From Amblyornis subalaris (taxonomy: Eukaryota > Chordata > Aves > Passeriformes > Ptilonorhynchidae): a stretch of DNA of 64,000 nucleotides. Under the pieces are notes generated by a model. The model worked only from the letters and a program-made list of their open reading frames with translations. It had not been told where the DNA came from and did no database searches. Position numbers and translations under genes: made by a program. The stretch covers positions 235,501 through 299,500 of the forward strand of contig JACAXG010000068.1 in the NCBI GenBank assembly GCA_018881555.1, in the 5' to 3' direction. Below, one piece after another: positions 47,201-60,076 of the stretch (position 1 is its first letter; every line of letters begins with the position of its first letter).

Positions 47201-49423
47201 ACATGACCTATCCAACCACGTCCTTTGCTAGGGCCAGTTTCAAACCCACCCTTGATGCATCCTCCTCCTCCACCAGACAGAAGCAGCTCAGCTACACAAC
47301 ATCCCANGAAAATGGACATCCCCCACACAAGCACAGCTCTCACCAGAGTATTTTTCAGCATGAACAGCTCAGAGAGCCATGCAGATAATCACAATTTTGA
47401 GCCTCAGCCTGCTGTGTTTCGTGCCTGTTCTACAGGAAAGCAGGTAATAGCTCGAGCTGTCGCCTTGCTGCGTGTTTCTAACAAACACATGGTTCCCATC
47501 CTCCGACCCCTTTCCCACTTTTGGGCTCAGCTTGCCAATCACGTGGCCACAGATGACACAATAACCCGCGTGCCTGCAGTAATGTGCTTTCCAAAGCCAT
47601 TGTGCTAATGGCAGGAGCTGCTCTGTGACAAAATGGACCATTTATGGGTGGCAAATAAGAGCTCTCCATTCCCCACAGACAGGGAGGAAAGCTGGGGGTT
47701 CTCTCTTTGTCCGAGCCTGTGGACACCCAGCTCCGGGCAGAAAAAGACAGAGGAAAAGTCATTTATTCCCTCNTTCCTCCCCCAGTTTCCTCTCTGTTTA
47801 AATGCAGAGCAGGAAAAAGCTCCAGAGCAGCAGGAGGGCAGGGCTGGGAGCAGCCAGGGCTCTCCAGGGCAGCTTCAGCAGCACATCCTCATCTCCAGGA
47901 TAATGGCAGGAATAAAGAGCTGCTGGGAGCACAGACTCCTCTCCTTGTTCAGAGCTGAGTCCAAGCAGAGCCTGACCCATCCATGTCCCTGGAACACCTC
48001 CCTGCCTGGGGGAAACTCAGCAGAGGAGCTANACCAGGTCACGGCCACCAAACCCCTTCCACCTGGAGGAGACTCACTGGGAAAGGACCTTTTCCTTATT
48101 CTTATGGGATGGGAATCACCCACAGCTAATTGGGAGACACTTGGGGTGGAAGCCAAGCACAGGCAAAGGGGGGATCCAACAAGCAGCAATCCCAGCCCTG
48201 NTGGGGCAGGAATTACAACGCAGCAAGGTCATTAATGGGGGGGAAAATTCATCCAAGGAATTCTGNGTGGNAGGGAGGGNNAGGAGCACAGAGTGAAATC
48301 AAACTGGAGAAATCAATAATGGGAGAGGACACAGAGGGGGGCCAGGACACAGGAAGAGATAAATTCAAGGCTTGCCCAGGTGTTGNGATGGCTCCTGAGC
48401 AATCAATTAAAGCAAAGAGGGCAACAGGGAGCAAGGCAGTGTGAAAGATTCATTAAAAGGAAGGGAGGCATAACCAGGGCATAAAACGTGGGTGCTGGTG
48501 GGAAGATGAGAGCAGCCAGGCAGTGAGGAGCTTTGGGAAGTGTAATAGGAGCCAAGGCAGAGGCTGGAAAGGCTGTGACCCCATGGGAGGGTCAGGTGAA
48601 CAACACAGATGCATTTCCAGGCTCTGAGAGGCAGGNAACCTTTGGAAAGGAAAGGAAGCCTCTCCCAGAGGGAGGTGCTGGCAGAGCAAACTGCACTCCT
48701 TGGCTTTTGTAGCCAAAATGTGCCTGCTCATGTCTCCTTCCTCTGCCCCTCTGCCCCAGGGGAGGGATTCGGTGCTGCTGCAGGGGGGGATTTTCCCTGG
48801 GTGTGTTCCAAGAGAGTCTGCAGAGNCCCAGGGAAGGGTGAGCAGGGCAGACTGGAGCTGGCTGCCCCCAGGACTCCCCTCTGGCTGTGCCAACGGAGCC
48901 CCAGGCTCCTCGCAGCCACCCCTGCAGGCAGCCCCCAGCTCCTGACAGAACTCGCCGACCCTCAGCTGCTGCAGCCCAGTTCAGCCCATTCCCTGGGGGG
49001 GGATGCATCCCGTTGGCTTCTCCAAGCTCGTGGGACAGGCAGGATTGGGGTGGGGCCACAGGACGTTCCCGTGGCAAGCACGGACCCACATCCACACCCC
49101 TGCTGGGTCCGTGTGCCATCAGGGCTGGGATGCCAAGCCTGAGAGCACAGGGGACACTGCTTCCCTCCAGGACTGTCCTGGGCTCAGCCCCTGCACACTG
49201 GAGCNGTTCCACCGGGAACAAAGCAGTGCCGTGCGCTGGGAGAGCTGGAGCTGGAGAAGGGCTGGATGGAGAGGGCACAGCTCAGGAAATGGCAGCTGAG
49301 CACCTCACTTGAGCACGGGGGGCCCTGAACTCGCCTGAAGCCCCATTCGTGTCCCATACCCATCACCCCAGAGCTGCACGGGGTCAGCCCGAAGCCCTGC
49401 AGCCCATTCCCCGCACCTCCTGG
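47201..49423. other. Unique intronic stretch
   Basis: No gene. Frames of 200+ codons (47633-48235 plus, 48592-49278 minus) contain in-frame Ns and lack any domain. A cluster of Ns lies at 48266-48282. No repeat was recognised. Confidence 0.35.
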
Positions 49424-49516
49424 CCCGTGGGAAGTGTCCCTGCCCACGGCAGGGGCTGCAACGAGAGGAGCTTGAAGGTCTCCTCCAACCCAAACCACTC
49501 TGTGATTCCATGAAAT
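49424..49516 (+). mobile_element. CR1 3' terminus
   Basis: 'gcccgtgggaagtgtccctgc' to 'ccactctgtgattccatgaa'. ~90 bases. Confidence 0.88.
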
Positions 49517-50121
49517 GATCACAGGAATATTTTCAGGCCCTCCAAGTCACAGGGGGAAAGAAAGAATGGGCCAAGTCTGGCTCCCACCTGCCTTTAAAGC
49601 AGCTTTCTTTGAGATGAACAGGCTGCCTCGTGCTAAGGAGATTACAAGCACAGACACCTCTGCCAGAGGAGGGAAGAAGGAATAATAGAGGCATTCAAAG
49701 CTATGACAAGCACATGGAACAAAAAAAAAAGAATGCAGCAGACTTTGTGGATAGGGCAGGAGGGGCACAGGCAAGATCAAGGCNCAGACAGGCAAAGCTG
49801 GACAAGGAACAGACTCAGAACAGCTCAGGGGGGCTGAGCCACCCAGCCCACAAAAAGGACTTTTCCACGAGTCCCAGCGGACACTGAGCGGGCAGGGGAG
49901 GCTTGTAGGGAAAGTAGGGCAAGAAGTGATGGATAATTAACAACAGCAGAGCAAGCTCAGTGGCCCACAAACCTCTCCCTGCCCTGACAAACTTCTCCTT
50001 GGCCCCGGGCCAGAACTGTGGAAAGCCAAGGGANGGTTCATTGCACCCCACTCGTGACAGGGAGCAGGCACAGGCTCAGGGAAGCTGTCACGTAAATAAA
50101 GTGGGAAAAAGGTGGATTTCT
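49517..50121. other. Unique sequence, no gene seen
   Basis: A run of ten As lies near 49720. No gene was seen. Confidence 0.3.
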
Positions 50122-50437
50122 TATGGCCCTCCACAACTCCCTGACAGGAGGGTGGAAAGGTGGGGATCGGCCTCTGCTCCCTGGGAACAAGGGGCAGGAT
50201 GAGAGGGAACAGCCTCAAGTTGTGCTGGGGAGTTTAGATTGGATTTTAGGGAAAATTTCTTCACTTAAAGGCATTGGAACAGGCTGCCCAGAGCAGTGGA
50301 GGCACCATCTCTGGAAGTATCCAAAAAACATGTGGATGTGGCACTTGGGAACACAGCTTAGGGATGTGCCNGGTTAGTGATTGGACTCCATGATTTTGGA
50401 GGTCCTTTCCAACCTTAATGACTCCATGATTCTATGA
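50122..50437 (+). mobile_element. CR1 copy, ~315 bp
   Basis: 'atggccctccacaactccctg' to 'atgactccatgattctatga'. Same subfamily as 20813-21372; intact 3' end. Confidence 0.94.
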
Positions 50438-50628
50438 GGANATAACCCAGGGCACAGCAAACCCAGGCTTTTAGGGAAAGATGTGGAGGAATGGATCAAG
50501 GTTTGATTACAAGGCTTTTCCCCAGTAAAACAGGAAAAACAGGCAAGAGACCAAGGCTGCCACGGTCCCTTTTTGTCTCTCTTGGGAAGGGGGTAGGAAC
50601 AGCCCACAATCAAGTGTTTGTCTCAAAA

Positions 50629-50752
50629 GAATCATGGAATATCCTCAGCTGGGAGGGACCCACAAGGATCATCCAGTCCAATTCCTGGCCCTGCACAGAC
50701 CCCCCAACAATCCCACCCTGTGCATCCCTGACCATTCCCTGGGGAAGCTCCA
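50629..50752 (-). mobile_element. CR1 copy, younger subfamily, deleted
   Basis: 'agaatcatggaatatcctcag', 'gccctgcacagacccccc', 'cctgaccattccctggggaag'. It has an internal deletion compared with the 26200 copy. Confidence 0.92.
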
Positions 50753-53079
50753 CAGAGTTCATCCANCAGAGGTCAGCTGGAGATCCACACCAATCCTCCA
50801 AGGCTGCCCAGCACGTTCCAAAGTCACCCTCACTGATCCACCGACCTGTTTTTTCAATTTCCACCCTCAGAAAGAAACTAAAAAGGAAGGGTTTTAGCAG
50901 GAAAAAACCCCCACCCAACCTCAGACCTCAGACAGCTCATCACAAACACAGGGGGTGTGGGGCATCCTCTCCCGTGCCCTGGATGTCACAGCTCACCGGG
51001 AAGGGGATCCAGCCCAACCCCTCCAGGCAGCTCAAGGTCCCTTATGTTTCCCCACATCTTTTGTCACAGCACAGCCCGTGAAAGGTCAGTGCCCCAGGGA
51101 AGCAGCACTGATGATGAAATGGCAAAATAAGCAACGTTTTGGCTCCTTTCCTGGAATCTCCAGTTCAGGCCAGGCCGGAAGCAAATCTCAGGCCTGGATT
51201 CCTATTGATGAAGGACTGTGGCTATCTCAATGTTTGTCTTTTCTGCATTTCCTTATTTATCTCCTTAAAAAAANNCCCCTAAAATCCACACTCTCATGTC
51301 AAATTTGATGCATCTGCCCAGGCCAGAGCCATGAGATCCCATCCAGCACACACTGACACAGCCTTGCAANGGGGAGCTGAGAGAAGCTGTGCAGGGAGAT
51401 CTGTTTTTGCATTTNCATTTTAAGGCACTCCCTTGACTCCTGCTTCTTGACTCCCATTCCAGCTCCGGAACTCAGGGATGCAGNCAGGAACTTGCATCCA
51501 GTCGGGAGAGGGCAGAGCGAAGGAGCAGCACNGAGGATTCCCTTGTTTCCCGTCCCCAGTGCCCAAGCACCTCATGGAGGTGACACTCAAACCTGGCTTT
51601 ACATCCTGTCCCCTGCCCTTTCTCTCCATTTCCTGCTTCAGGGAACAGCCAGTGGTTCTGTACAGGAGAGGCAGGAAACACCTTCCAGGTGACGGGGAAG
51701 GCAGGATGGAGAGGAACTGGTGCTTCAGAGAGAGGTGGGAAGAACCACCCTCAGTCCTGCTGGCCACCAGNTTGTGTCTCCAAGGATTGAAGGTGCTGGT
51801 GAGCACAACCCACCCCAATCCCACCGGGAACACTGCCCCGAGCTCTCACTAACTCCCTCCAGGGGGTTCCCACGGATGAACACCCAGACACAGGCAGGGG
51901 ATGCTCCTGTGAGAGGCCACCTGGGGCAGCTCCGACCTGCCCTCTGGAGCAACTCAGAAACTCCTAAGGTTTCATTCTGCAAACGTTTTCACCCCAAGTT
52001 TGAGCACAGGCACAGCAGAAGAAGGTGCTGGTGTCATCATCTGTCTGGTGTTTGCACAAGCAGTTATTTGGGAAGAGGTTTTACATTTTCCATTCACGCA
52101 NCACCTTAATCTGAATTAACCTCCAAGTCTTGAGAAGCTCTGAGAAACAGATCATTTCAGAAAGCAAATCCAGGAATGAAAAAACAAAAAACAAAACTCC
52201 CCCCAATCAACTGCTTTAAATCAATATCAGATTTCAGCAAGATCNAGATTTGCAGAAAACTCAGTGTTCGTTATGAGGTGCTTGCTCAGCTCTTAAGAGA
52301 ATCAAGCATTTGGGTTGATCACAGAAAACCAGCTCAGCTCTGGAGATGAATTATTGGCTTAGGGAGGTGTTATTAACCCATGGCTTTCTTCGAGTGTCAG
52401 TTTTGACTGAATGTGCAGGTTTAGAGCTATCCATGTGCTGGAGTTTCTGTGGCTTGTCCAGGTTTTCCATCCCCAAGCAGNCTGGGAGCAACGCACTGGA
52501 TCACGTTCGCCATGTGAACTCTCGTTTGGGGAATCAAACATGATTCTGCAGATTTTCTGTTCAGCCCTCCAGCCCTTCAGTAACACCCAAAACTCTGCTC
52601 TTCTCACACCCCAGGAGACAACTGAGCCACTCAACTTTGTGCTCACACGTTGCACCAGCAGCTGGAAGGAGGGTCCCGTCCTGCATCCATCACTTGGCAT
52701 CTTTCCTATGGCCTTGGCAGAGCAGCTGAGAGCTTCAGGCAGTGAATTTGTCCATTTAAGAGCCCAGGAAACCCCAGGGACAGAGCTAAGAGGGAGTTTA
52801 TAAAGGGTTAATTAGCATCTCCTCTTCACTCAGCGTCCATCTCAGCTCAGTGTGTCAGGACTTGGCTCTCACTGGAAAAGCCAATCCTGGCTGGGACTGC
52901 CTGGGTTCCCACCCCCAGCCAGCCCAGCTCAGCTCCCACACTGGGGAATCAGGGAGGGGATGGCTCCATCCCGGAGAACTTCAGGGCTGGACAACACCAA
53001 GAGCTGGGCCTGCAGACCCCACTCCTGGTGCATGGAANCACCAAATGACCCCTCATCATCCTCAATCAAATCAACCCCG
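50753..53079. other. Unique intronic stretch
   Basis: No gene. 52100-52340 is AT-richer. Frames here (up to ~137 codons) have no domains. An A-rich run ('aaaaaacaaaaaacaaaac') lies near 52180. Confidence 0.35.
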
Positions 53080-53212
53080 TGCTGGGAGTGTCCAAGGCCA
53101 GGCTGGATGGGGCTTGGAGCAACCTGGGCCAGTGGAAGGTTATGCCCATGGCACAGAGTGGGACTGGATGGGCTTTAAGGTCCTGTCCAAACCAAGCCAT
53201 TCTGGGATTCTT
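53080..53212 (+). mobile_element. CR1 LINE 3' fragment
   Basis: 'gtgctgggagtgtccaaggcc' to 'ccattctgggattctttg'. Confidence 0.9.
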
Positions 53213-55097
53213 TGCTCTGCTTTCACGGCAGATTTAGTGCCAAGAACATGCCAGAACTCATCTGCTGCCCCACAGAGCGTGGACAGGGACTGTGGTCTCC
53301 GTGTGAGGGGAGCTCTCCTCCCACCCTGCCTGTGCCAGGTGGGCTCCACTGCCCACTCCATGGGGCAAGAGCGAACCTACCCTAGAAAAACCCCCCAGAT
53401 GCTTGGGAACATCCTCCAGCCAACCTCTCCCAAGCACTGCACGTGCCATTAGATCATTCCCAGCANCGACAAGGGCAATCCTTCCAGAGAGCCTGCTCAG
53501 AAAGGAGTTCCAAGCACGTCTTTGGAATTTTTTTACAGCAGATAAAGACTGGGGAGTCTTGGAGAGAATTCCTGCTCGTGTCCTCCACTGCCTGACGGTT
53601 TCTGATGGTTCTCAACACCCGTGGAGCCTCTGGAATGAATTCCAACCTGAGCNATCCAACCACCCACTCCCTGACAGAGGCACCTCGGGCACGGAGGGGA
53701 ACTCGGTGCCAGAGTTTGGCCACTTTAGGCTGGACCCCGAGCCCCGGGAGGGTCGTGTCCCGCAGCCCTTCCCATCTCCTGCCCCCCCCGGGCTCCAGGA
53801 GCTGCCCCCTCCTGCTGACCCCGTGTGCCGCGAATTAAGGAGCTGTTACATCGCTTCCTGCCTCGGCCCACGGGTGCTAAGGAGGTCACCACAGATGCAG
53901 CTTAAAGGGCTGCACGGTGCCCCACCCTAATCCCGGCAGGACAGGAACTGCCCGAGCTGATAAGGACCTGAGCAGGTGATTAGAGTGTGGATCTATTTGT
54001 GCCCAGAGCCCTGACGGCCCCTCCACTCTGGGCAGAGAATTTCAGCCATCCAGGTTTTGCCGAGCCACCCGAGGATGCTCCCTGTCCTCTCAGCCCCGTA
54101 TGGATGGGCTCAATAACAGGTATTTCCGTGGCTTTCCCTGCATTCCCAGAATAATGGGCATTTCCATCAGCCCTCCTCGTTCTCCANCTGCTCTCTATGT
54201 TCTTCTCCAATTGCCTGAATGACAGATATTTCCCCACTGAAATAGTTCCCAAGGAACAGGGGAGCTCCGCAGCTCCTTCTGGAGTCAACCTTTATTGTGT
54301 GTGCCACCAGTAATTGCAGGGGGAAGTGAAAAATGAAAGAGCAAATGATCAGCCAGCAGTGCTCAGGGGCTCAGGAGCCCTGTGCAAGTGAAGAACCTGC
54401 TGGATAAAAGACACTTTCCTCCACTTACAGTAAATACCTGGTACAAAAAGAAGAGTCCATCCTTAAAGACACTATTTAATATGCCAACAGCCAAAACAAA
54501 ACTTGGAAAAATTTCTGGCCGTGTTCTTTATAAAAATGTCTTCAGTATTAAAAGCCCATGTTTTCATTTTCAATGCTGCTGGATCCCACAATTTCATTTC
54601 CTGGGTTAAATCCTGGTCTGTGGAATTAGGGTACAGTAGCTGTCTTACTCATGCACAAAAGGGTTTTTAGCCAGGTCATTTGTTCAACATATCTGTGTGC
54701 CAGGATTTTTCAGTCCTACTTTGTGTCAGAATAGGACAAAACATCCTCACCACCACCATGGGCAGGTACACAAAGCTGGAACAGAAAATTGTTTTAGAAA
54801 AATCTGATCAAACCCAAGTTCCCTTTCTCCCTCAGCTGCCTCATTTTGATTTGAAGAAGTTCAGGTGAATCTTTTCCCTGCTGTTATTTGGAGTTTCCTG
54901 GATTAGATTTCCAAAATCAGATCCTTATTTACTGTACGTGGTGTCTCCTGGGGTCCATCCCACAGCAGCAGAGCCCTCACCTCTGTGATAAGAAGTTTTA
55001 TCTGATCACATTTGTTTTTTCTCTATGTGAGTTCCAAAGGAAAAACCCAACCATGCTACCAATTAAACCATCAGGACTGCAAACCCTGCTGAACTGG
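53213..55097. other. Unique sequence with AT-rich half
   Basis: 53820-54000 and 54280-54640 have the look of old unique sequence ('caggtgattagagtgtggatc', 'ccagtaattgcaggggg'). The second is AT-rich and could hold a constrained element. No gene was recognised. Confidence 0.3.
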
Positions 55098-55258
55098 AAA
55101 CTGTGGCTGCCCCATCCCTGGAGGTGTCCAAGGCCAGGCTGGACAGGGCTTGGAACACCCTGGGCTAGTGGAAGGTGTCCCTGCCNGTGGCAGGGGGTGG
55201 AACTGGATGGTTTTTTAAGGTCCTTTCCACCCCAAAGCATTCCGTTAATCTCTGATTC
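55098..55258 (+). mobile_element. CR1 LINE 3' fragment
   Basis: 'aaactgtggctgccccatccc' to 'attccgttaatctctgattcc'. Confidence 0.92.
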
Positions 55259-56179
55259 CTGCTTTCATCCATCTGCCTGGGGACTGGAAGAGCAAATCCA
55301 CTGTTGAAATTTTACACTGCTCCATGTTCCTGCCGTGAGCTGTGCACAGAATGAGGACATCCTGAAATCTTCACCCACCTCTGCTGAAGCAAACTCCAGG
55401 TTTTATTCCCCTGAAGTGCTGCAAATCCATTCTCACCACAAGAGAACTCCCAGCAGAGCAGGCAGAGCCCTCCCTGACCTCACTGCTCAGGAAGCACAGC
55501 AAGTTTCCAATAGCCACAGTCATTCCCAGACCAGCATTTCCCAACACTCAGGTTGCGCTGTCACTGGATGTGATCCCTAAATCCTTCCCCATCCCTCCAC
55601 ACCACCTCTTCTTCACAGAGGTGCTTTCAGCTCAGCCCACCTGGCCTAGCTGGGTCTGGGGGATGTTAAACTCACGTCCTGACACTCTGGTGGCACTTGG
55701 AGTTGGTCATGTTCCTAAACTGTGGCCTGAGGACACTCCTGTACCCCTTGGGGATGAGCAACTCCTCTGTCCTGATCTAAGCACTGACAAACACAGTCCC
55801 AACAAGGGAATGCCAGGAGTGTGTTTCCTGCCATCCCATGTGCCAGAGGCTGCTCTGCTCCCTCTGTCAGAGACAGCACCAGAGCTCTGACCCAGCTCTG
55901 GCCCCCCTGCCCCACCACATCAGCCCCAAGCACAGCACTCCCCATGGGCAGCACTTCCACCCACTGCTGCCTGCAACCCCTTGCTCTGGGATGTGCACAG
56001 GAAAGTCAGGAGCAGAGCCCACCTCTGGATTACTCAGAAATCAAACTCGGATTCACCTTCACCGCGACAAACTGCAAACAGAACTTTTAGGAGCACCACA
56101 AACAATGAATCCGAAACACAAACACAGCAAAACCCACCGTGTCCAGAACAACCCACAGGGTGTCCTTACAGACCCACAG
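55259..56179. other. Unique sequence, no gene seen
   Basis: No feature was recognised. Frames of 80-123 codons lack domains. Confidence 0.3.
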
Positions 56180-56330
56180 AAGCACAGAATTAGGCTGGAA
56201 AAGACCTGAGAGATCATCCAGTCCAGCCTATCAGCCAACACCACCTTGTGAACCAGATCAGAGCACNGAGTGCCACGTCCAGTCTTCCCTTGAACACCTC
56301 CGGGGACCGTGACTGCAGCACCTCCCCGGG
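56180..56330 (-). mobile_element. CR1 fragment, older subfamily
   Basis: 'agcacagaattaggctggaaa', 'gagatcatccagtccagcc', then 'cgtccagtcttcccttgaac'. It is a diverged variant not shared with the other copies here. Confidence 0.85.
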
Positions 56331-56479
56331 GTTNAAGTGATCCCGACTCCATCACCACCAGCACCGGGAGCAAGGGCAGGTTCTCAGCACATCCACCAAC
56401 CTCTGACTCCCTGAACACTCACACTAGGCCGGGCTGGGGGAAAATCAGCCTCTCCCAGCAGGCTCCAAGGGAGGAACCT

Positions 56480-56940
56480 CACACCGAACCCAGAACGAAG
56501 GTGCCCGCGCGGCTCATCCCCTCCTGCCGGGTGCCGGTGCCGCCCCAAATCCCACTGCCCGCTCCCACAGCCGGGAATCGCAGGGATGTCTCCCACACTC
56601 CTCACACCCACGAGCACCCAGGGACACACTCACCCACCGGGGCTGGCTGGGCGCTCGGGCTCCGTCGGCGTCCCCGTCCCTGCAGCGGGAGCAGGCGTGG
56701 CTCCTCTCGGCGCTTCTTCACCCTGCGGGAACCAGGACACGGAGGGAGGGTAAGCACATAATCCAGCACTTTCTACGAGGCCGGGCAGGGCTGGAAAGCA
56801 AAGCCGCTGCTGTCTGCAAGGATCAGAGCCGGGTCTTTCCGAGCTAAGGCTCTGAGCTGCTTAGCACGGAGCTGGAAGCGGGGCAGACAGAGGAGGTTGT
56901 GTTCGCGGGGCTGAGCTCCGGGGGCGTGCTGCAGGTTGGC
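56480..56940. promoter_or_regulatory. CpG-rich island, candidate RALY promoter
   Basis: By eye about 35-40 CpGs in 460 bases, far above the depleted surroundings. A consensus minus-strand donor lies inside it (56633-56628). It is placed upstream of the RALY coding exon and could be an internal or alternative promoter. Confidence 0.4.
56634..56679 (-). other. Candidate RALY 5' non-coding exon
   Basis: On minus, GGTGG|GTGAGTGTG is a near-perfect donor. The nearest possible acceptor, CTCCCGCTGCAG, ends at 56680, which would give a 46-base exon. Alternatively transcription starts within the island and the exon extends right to about 56760. The exon has no ATG, fitting a 5' UTR. A nearby AGG|GTAAGC donor on plus (near 56750) is a competing reading. 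Confidence 0.28.
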
Positions 56941-57395
56941 TCAGGCACCAGAAATCCCACAAAAACTGCTCCATCAGGCTAATGCAGAGAACGAGGATAG
57001 AGGCAGGCAAGAATTTTTGGTCACTGGGGTTTGCTCAGGGAAAAAACAGAGTTACTTCAAAGTGAAATATCCCACGGTAAAACTTTTTCGTAGTTTTGTT
57101 TATTTATTTCATGTTTGGAATATGTGCTTTGAAGATTTTGCTTTGGGTTAGGCCAACTTGAAACTGTTTGTTGATGGAACTGAAATGTTCTGCTTTAAGT
57201 CAGTCCTGCTGGGTCCCGAGCTGGGAGCCTCTGGACTCTCAGTCCCTCTGGGCCAAATTCTGCATCTCTTTGTGCCCCTGAAGATGTTGAGTTAGACCCA
57301 GGTGAGGTCTACAAAGTTGACTGATAACCTGGAGTGGAAGCAGGAAGGAGGTGGCAGAGAAAAACCTCCCCAAGAGCAACATCAAGGGAGCTGAA
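56941..57395. other. Unique sequence, no gene seen
   Basis: 57050-57170 is AT-rich ('cgtagttttgtttatttattt'). No gene was seen. Confidence 0.3.
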
Positions 57396-57575
57396 ACCTT
57401 CCACGAGCCCAGGTTGCTCCAGGNCCTGTCCAACCTGGCCTTGGACACTTCCAGGGATGGGGCAGCCACAGCTTCTCTGGGCAACCTGTGCCAGGGCCTC
57501 CCTCCTCACAGGGAACAATTTCCTCCTGATCTCTAATCTAAATCTACCCTCCTGCATCTTAAGGCCATTCCCTGC
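57396..57575 (-). mobile_element. CR1 fragment lacking 3' end
   Basis: Begins in 'aaccttccacgagcccaggtt' and runs to 'ctcctgcatcttaaggcc'. The terminal octamers and ~60 bases are missing. Confidence 0.9.
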
Positions 57576-60000
57576 CCTTACACTGAATTCTCCCTTGGTC
57601 CTATGGAATTCAGGGAGCAGAAGCAGCAGAGTCCAGCCCTTGAAAGGCTGGAGCTGATCCATCGANTGCCCCATCCCATGATTTTTCCAGAATCACTTCA
57701 ACCTACGTTCCAAAGTGAAGGAGAATGGAGGCGAGTGCTGTGCCAAAACACAACATCTCTTGAACAAAGTAACTGCACTAGAATGTGCTGGTTTATCTTC
57801 ACTCTGGGCTCCCCGAGCCTTTTCCTCCTCTCCCTGAATGATAATGGGCATAAAAATTAAATAGGAGTTCTCCAAGAGCGAACGGAACGCACTGAAGGGC
57901 AATAAATCACGGGGCTGGATGGCATTCCCAGGCAGCTGGGGGAGGGAGTAAGGGATGGAACAGTGCAGACACTACGATACATCATAGACCCTTAAAAACC
58001 CACTCAGGGCAGGGACTCCACACACTGGCCTACANTTCCGTGGAGCAGCAAAGGGAACGTGCCCAGCACAGCAGTGGGGTTGNAATGTGGTGTCCAGAGG
58101 AGCACAGNGAGTGTCACCCCAGCACCAACCCGGAGACCCCGACAAAAACCCCTTCTCATTTCCCTAAAGCCACGTTCCTGTACCTGTGGCCGACTGCTGC
58201 GGGCAGAGGACCTGTAAAAAGAGGGATTTTTTGGAGGGGTTTCCAAGGAGAGCCCTTCCTGCTCAGCCATGGCTACAGGATGGATANAGGGGACCAGGGT
58301 TGCCCTCTCCCTCCCCAGGGCTGTCCCACTGGCACCAGTGGGGACTCCAGAACAAGGAAAGAGGTAAAAAGCAAAGCCCAGTGCTGGAGNGGGATCCAGA
58401 CATCTCCAGGCAGCAGCTATCCCGGATGGAATGCTCTCATCCGATCTGGGATCCTGACATCAGCACTTCCAGTCACCTGAGACACTCCCAGGCANCACAC
58501 ACAAGCCCAATATTCTGGGAACACCAGGAATCAGCGCTGATTTTCTGCTGTACACAAAATCACCTTTCACTTTGCAGACACCTGCTACATCGTTAAAGAT
58601 CTTATTCTCCAGGGGTTTGCTCCTCAAGTGGGGCAGGAAATGACAAGACAGAAAATGCCATTTAATCGGGGATAAAGCCCCATCTNTGCAGTGCCAATCA
58701 CAATTACAGGTCCTTTAAAAACAAGGGTGGAGCAGGTGTGAAATGGCAGCAGCTCTGGGTGTGCATAGAAAGGTTGACACCAGCAGCGTGTCTGGGAGAG
58801 AATCACGTGGGGCAACTCCAAAACTCCTCTTCCCTTTGGGTTCTTCCTTCCTTTGCCCCCTCAAACTTCTCTGAAAAAATGGCTTTTGAAATGGGTGAGA
58901 AAAGGGAAGCCAAGGGGCTGGAAAGGAAGAGGAGGTCACTGCAGCACCACGTGCTGGGCAATGGTCCCTGAGGATGTGGGGCAGGGCTGGTGCTGGTGTC
59001 AGGGATGGGCGAGGGGAGGATCGGCAGCCACGAGTGTGCAGGGGACACGGAGCTGTCCTGATCCCCAACCGGAACNTCTCCTGACACGGCTCCAGCCGTC
59101 CCTCGGGTCCTGTCCCTGCTCAAGTGACATCAAGGTGCTGCTGTTTGCCTCGGGAGCTGAGGGTTGCTGCTCTCCCTCAGGTCTCCCAGCCTCTCTCTCC
59201 ATGCTCCAGCACCAGGAGGAACAATGGGATAAATCACTTTTAACACTGAGGGTTTCAGATGACCTTCTGCAGAGTGCAGAGTCAAGGAGGAGCAAGGAGA
59301 GCTTATGGATGTGTTATGCTCCTCGTTGTAAGGAAAAGGAAACCTGGAGTTCATCTTTGGAGCTGCTGNGGAGTCTCCATGGGATTCAAGGCAGCTCAGT
59401 TGGCTCAAGCCTTCCCAAAAGAGCTTTCCACNGCTGAGGCTTTTCCATCAGAAGCAGCCCCAAACGGGAATCCTCACGAGCTGAGGACTTCTCCAGCTTT
59501 CCATGCGAGCTGGGAGCTTGGACCTGGTTGTGCCCCAGCCTCTCCTGCGCACAAACTAGCGGGTGAGCGTGACCCCTGAGCACTGGGAGGCAGTGGGAGA
59601 GACCAGCAGGAATCCTGGAGCAACCAAACCCTCTCACTTCACACCAAAGGCAGAGCGGCTCAGCTGGAAGCCTGAGTGCTCCTCCTGGAAAGGAGATGCC
59701 TGAAGCTCAGAGCAGAGGCCTCTGCCCTTTGTGCTTCTCCAGATGTTGCCTGTAACACCCTGGATTTATTTCAGTCTGTTTTTCCAACAGTTTTGCCTTT
59801 TTTACACCTCCTCAGATGGGAGACACAACAGGGAGGAACCTCGATTAACTGCTGCACCTTCATTAACTGCCTGTCCTGTCAAAGCCCTGCTCCTGTGTTG
59901 ATGCACATTCCCAGCCTGTCATTCCGAGCAATGCCTCAGCTTGGCTTCAGTCTTGCAGTGCTCTTTAAATGTCACATTTCCTCCCCAGTGAACCAATACT
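57576..60000. other. Unique stretch with one small CR1 piece
   Basis: No gene. 59062-59122 is a probable minus-strand CR1 scrap ('cggctccagccgtccctcggg'), listed separately. Several Ns cluster at 58035-58110. Nothing else was recognised. Confidence 0.35.
59062..59122 (-). mobile_element. CR1 scrap
   Basis: About 60 bases ('cctgacacggctccagccg' and 'cctcgggtcctgtccctgctc') matching the inner part of the 26200 and 30733 copies. Confidence 0.6.
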
Positions 60001-60076
60001 CACAGAATCACAGCATGGTTTGGGCTGGAAGGGACCTTGAAGATCATTTNGTTCCAACCCCCTGCCACGGGCAGGA
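60001..60076 (-). mobile_element. CR1 3' terminus
   Basis: 'tcacagaatcacagcatggtt' to 'ccccctgccacgggcagg'. Only the last ~75 bases remain. Confidence 0.9.
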
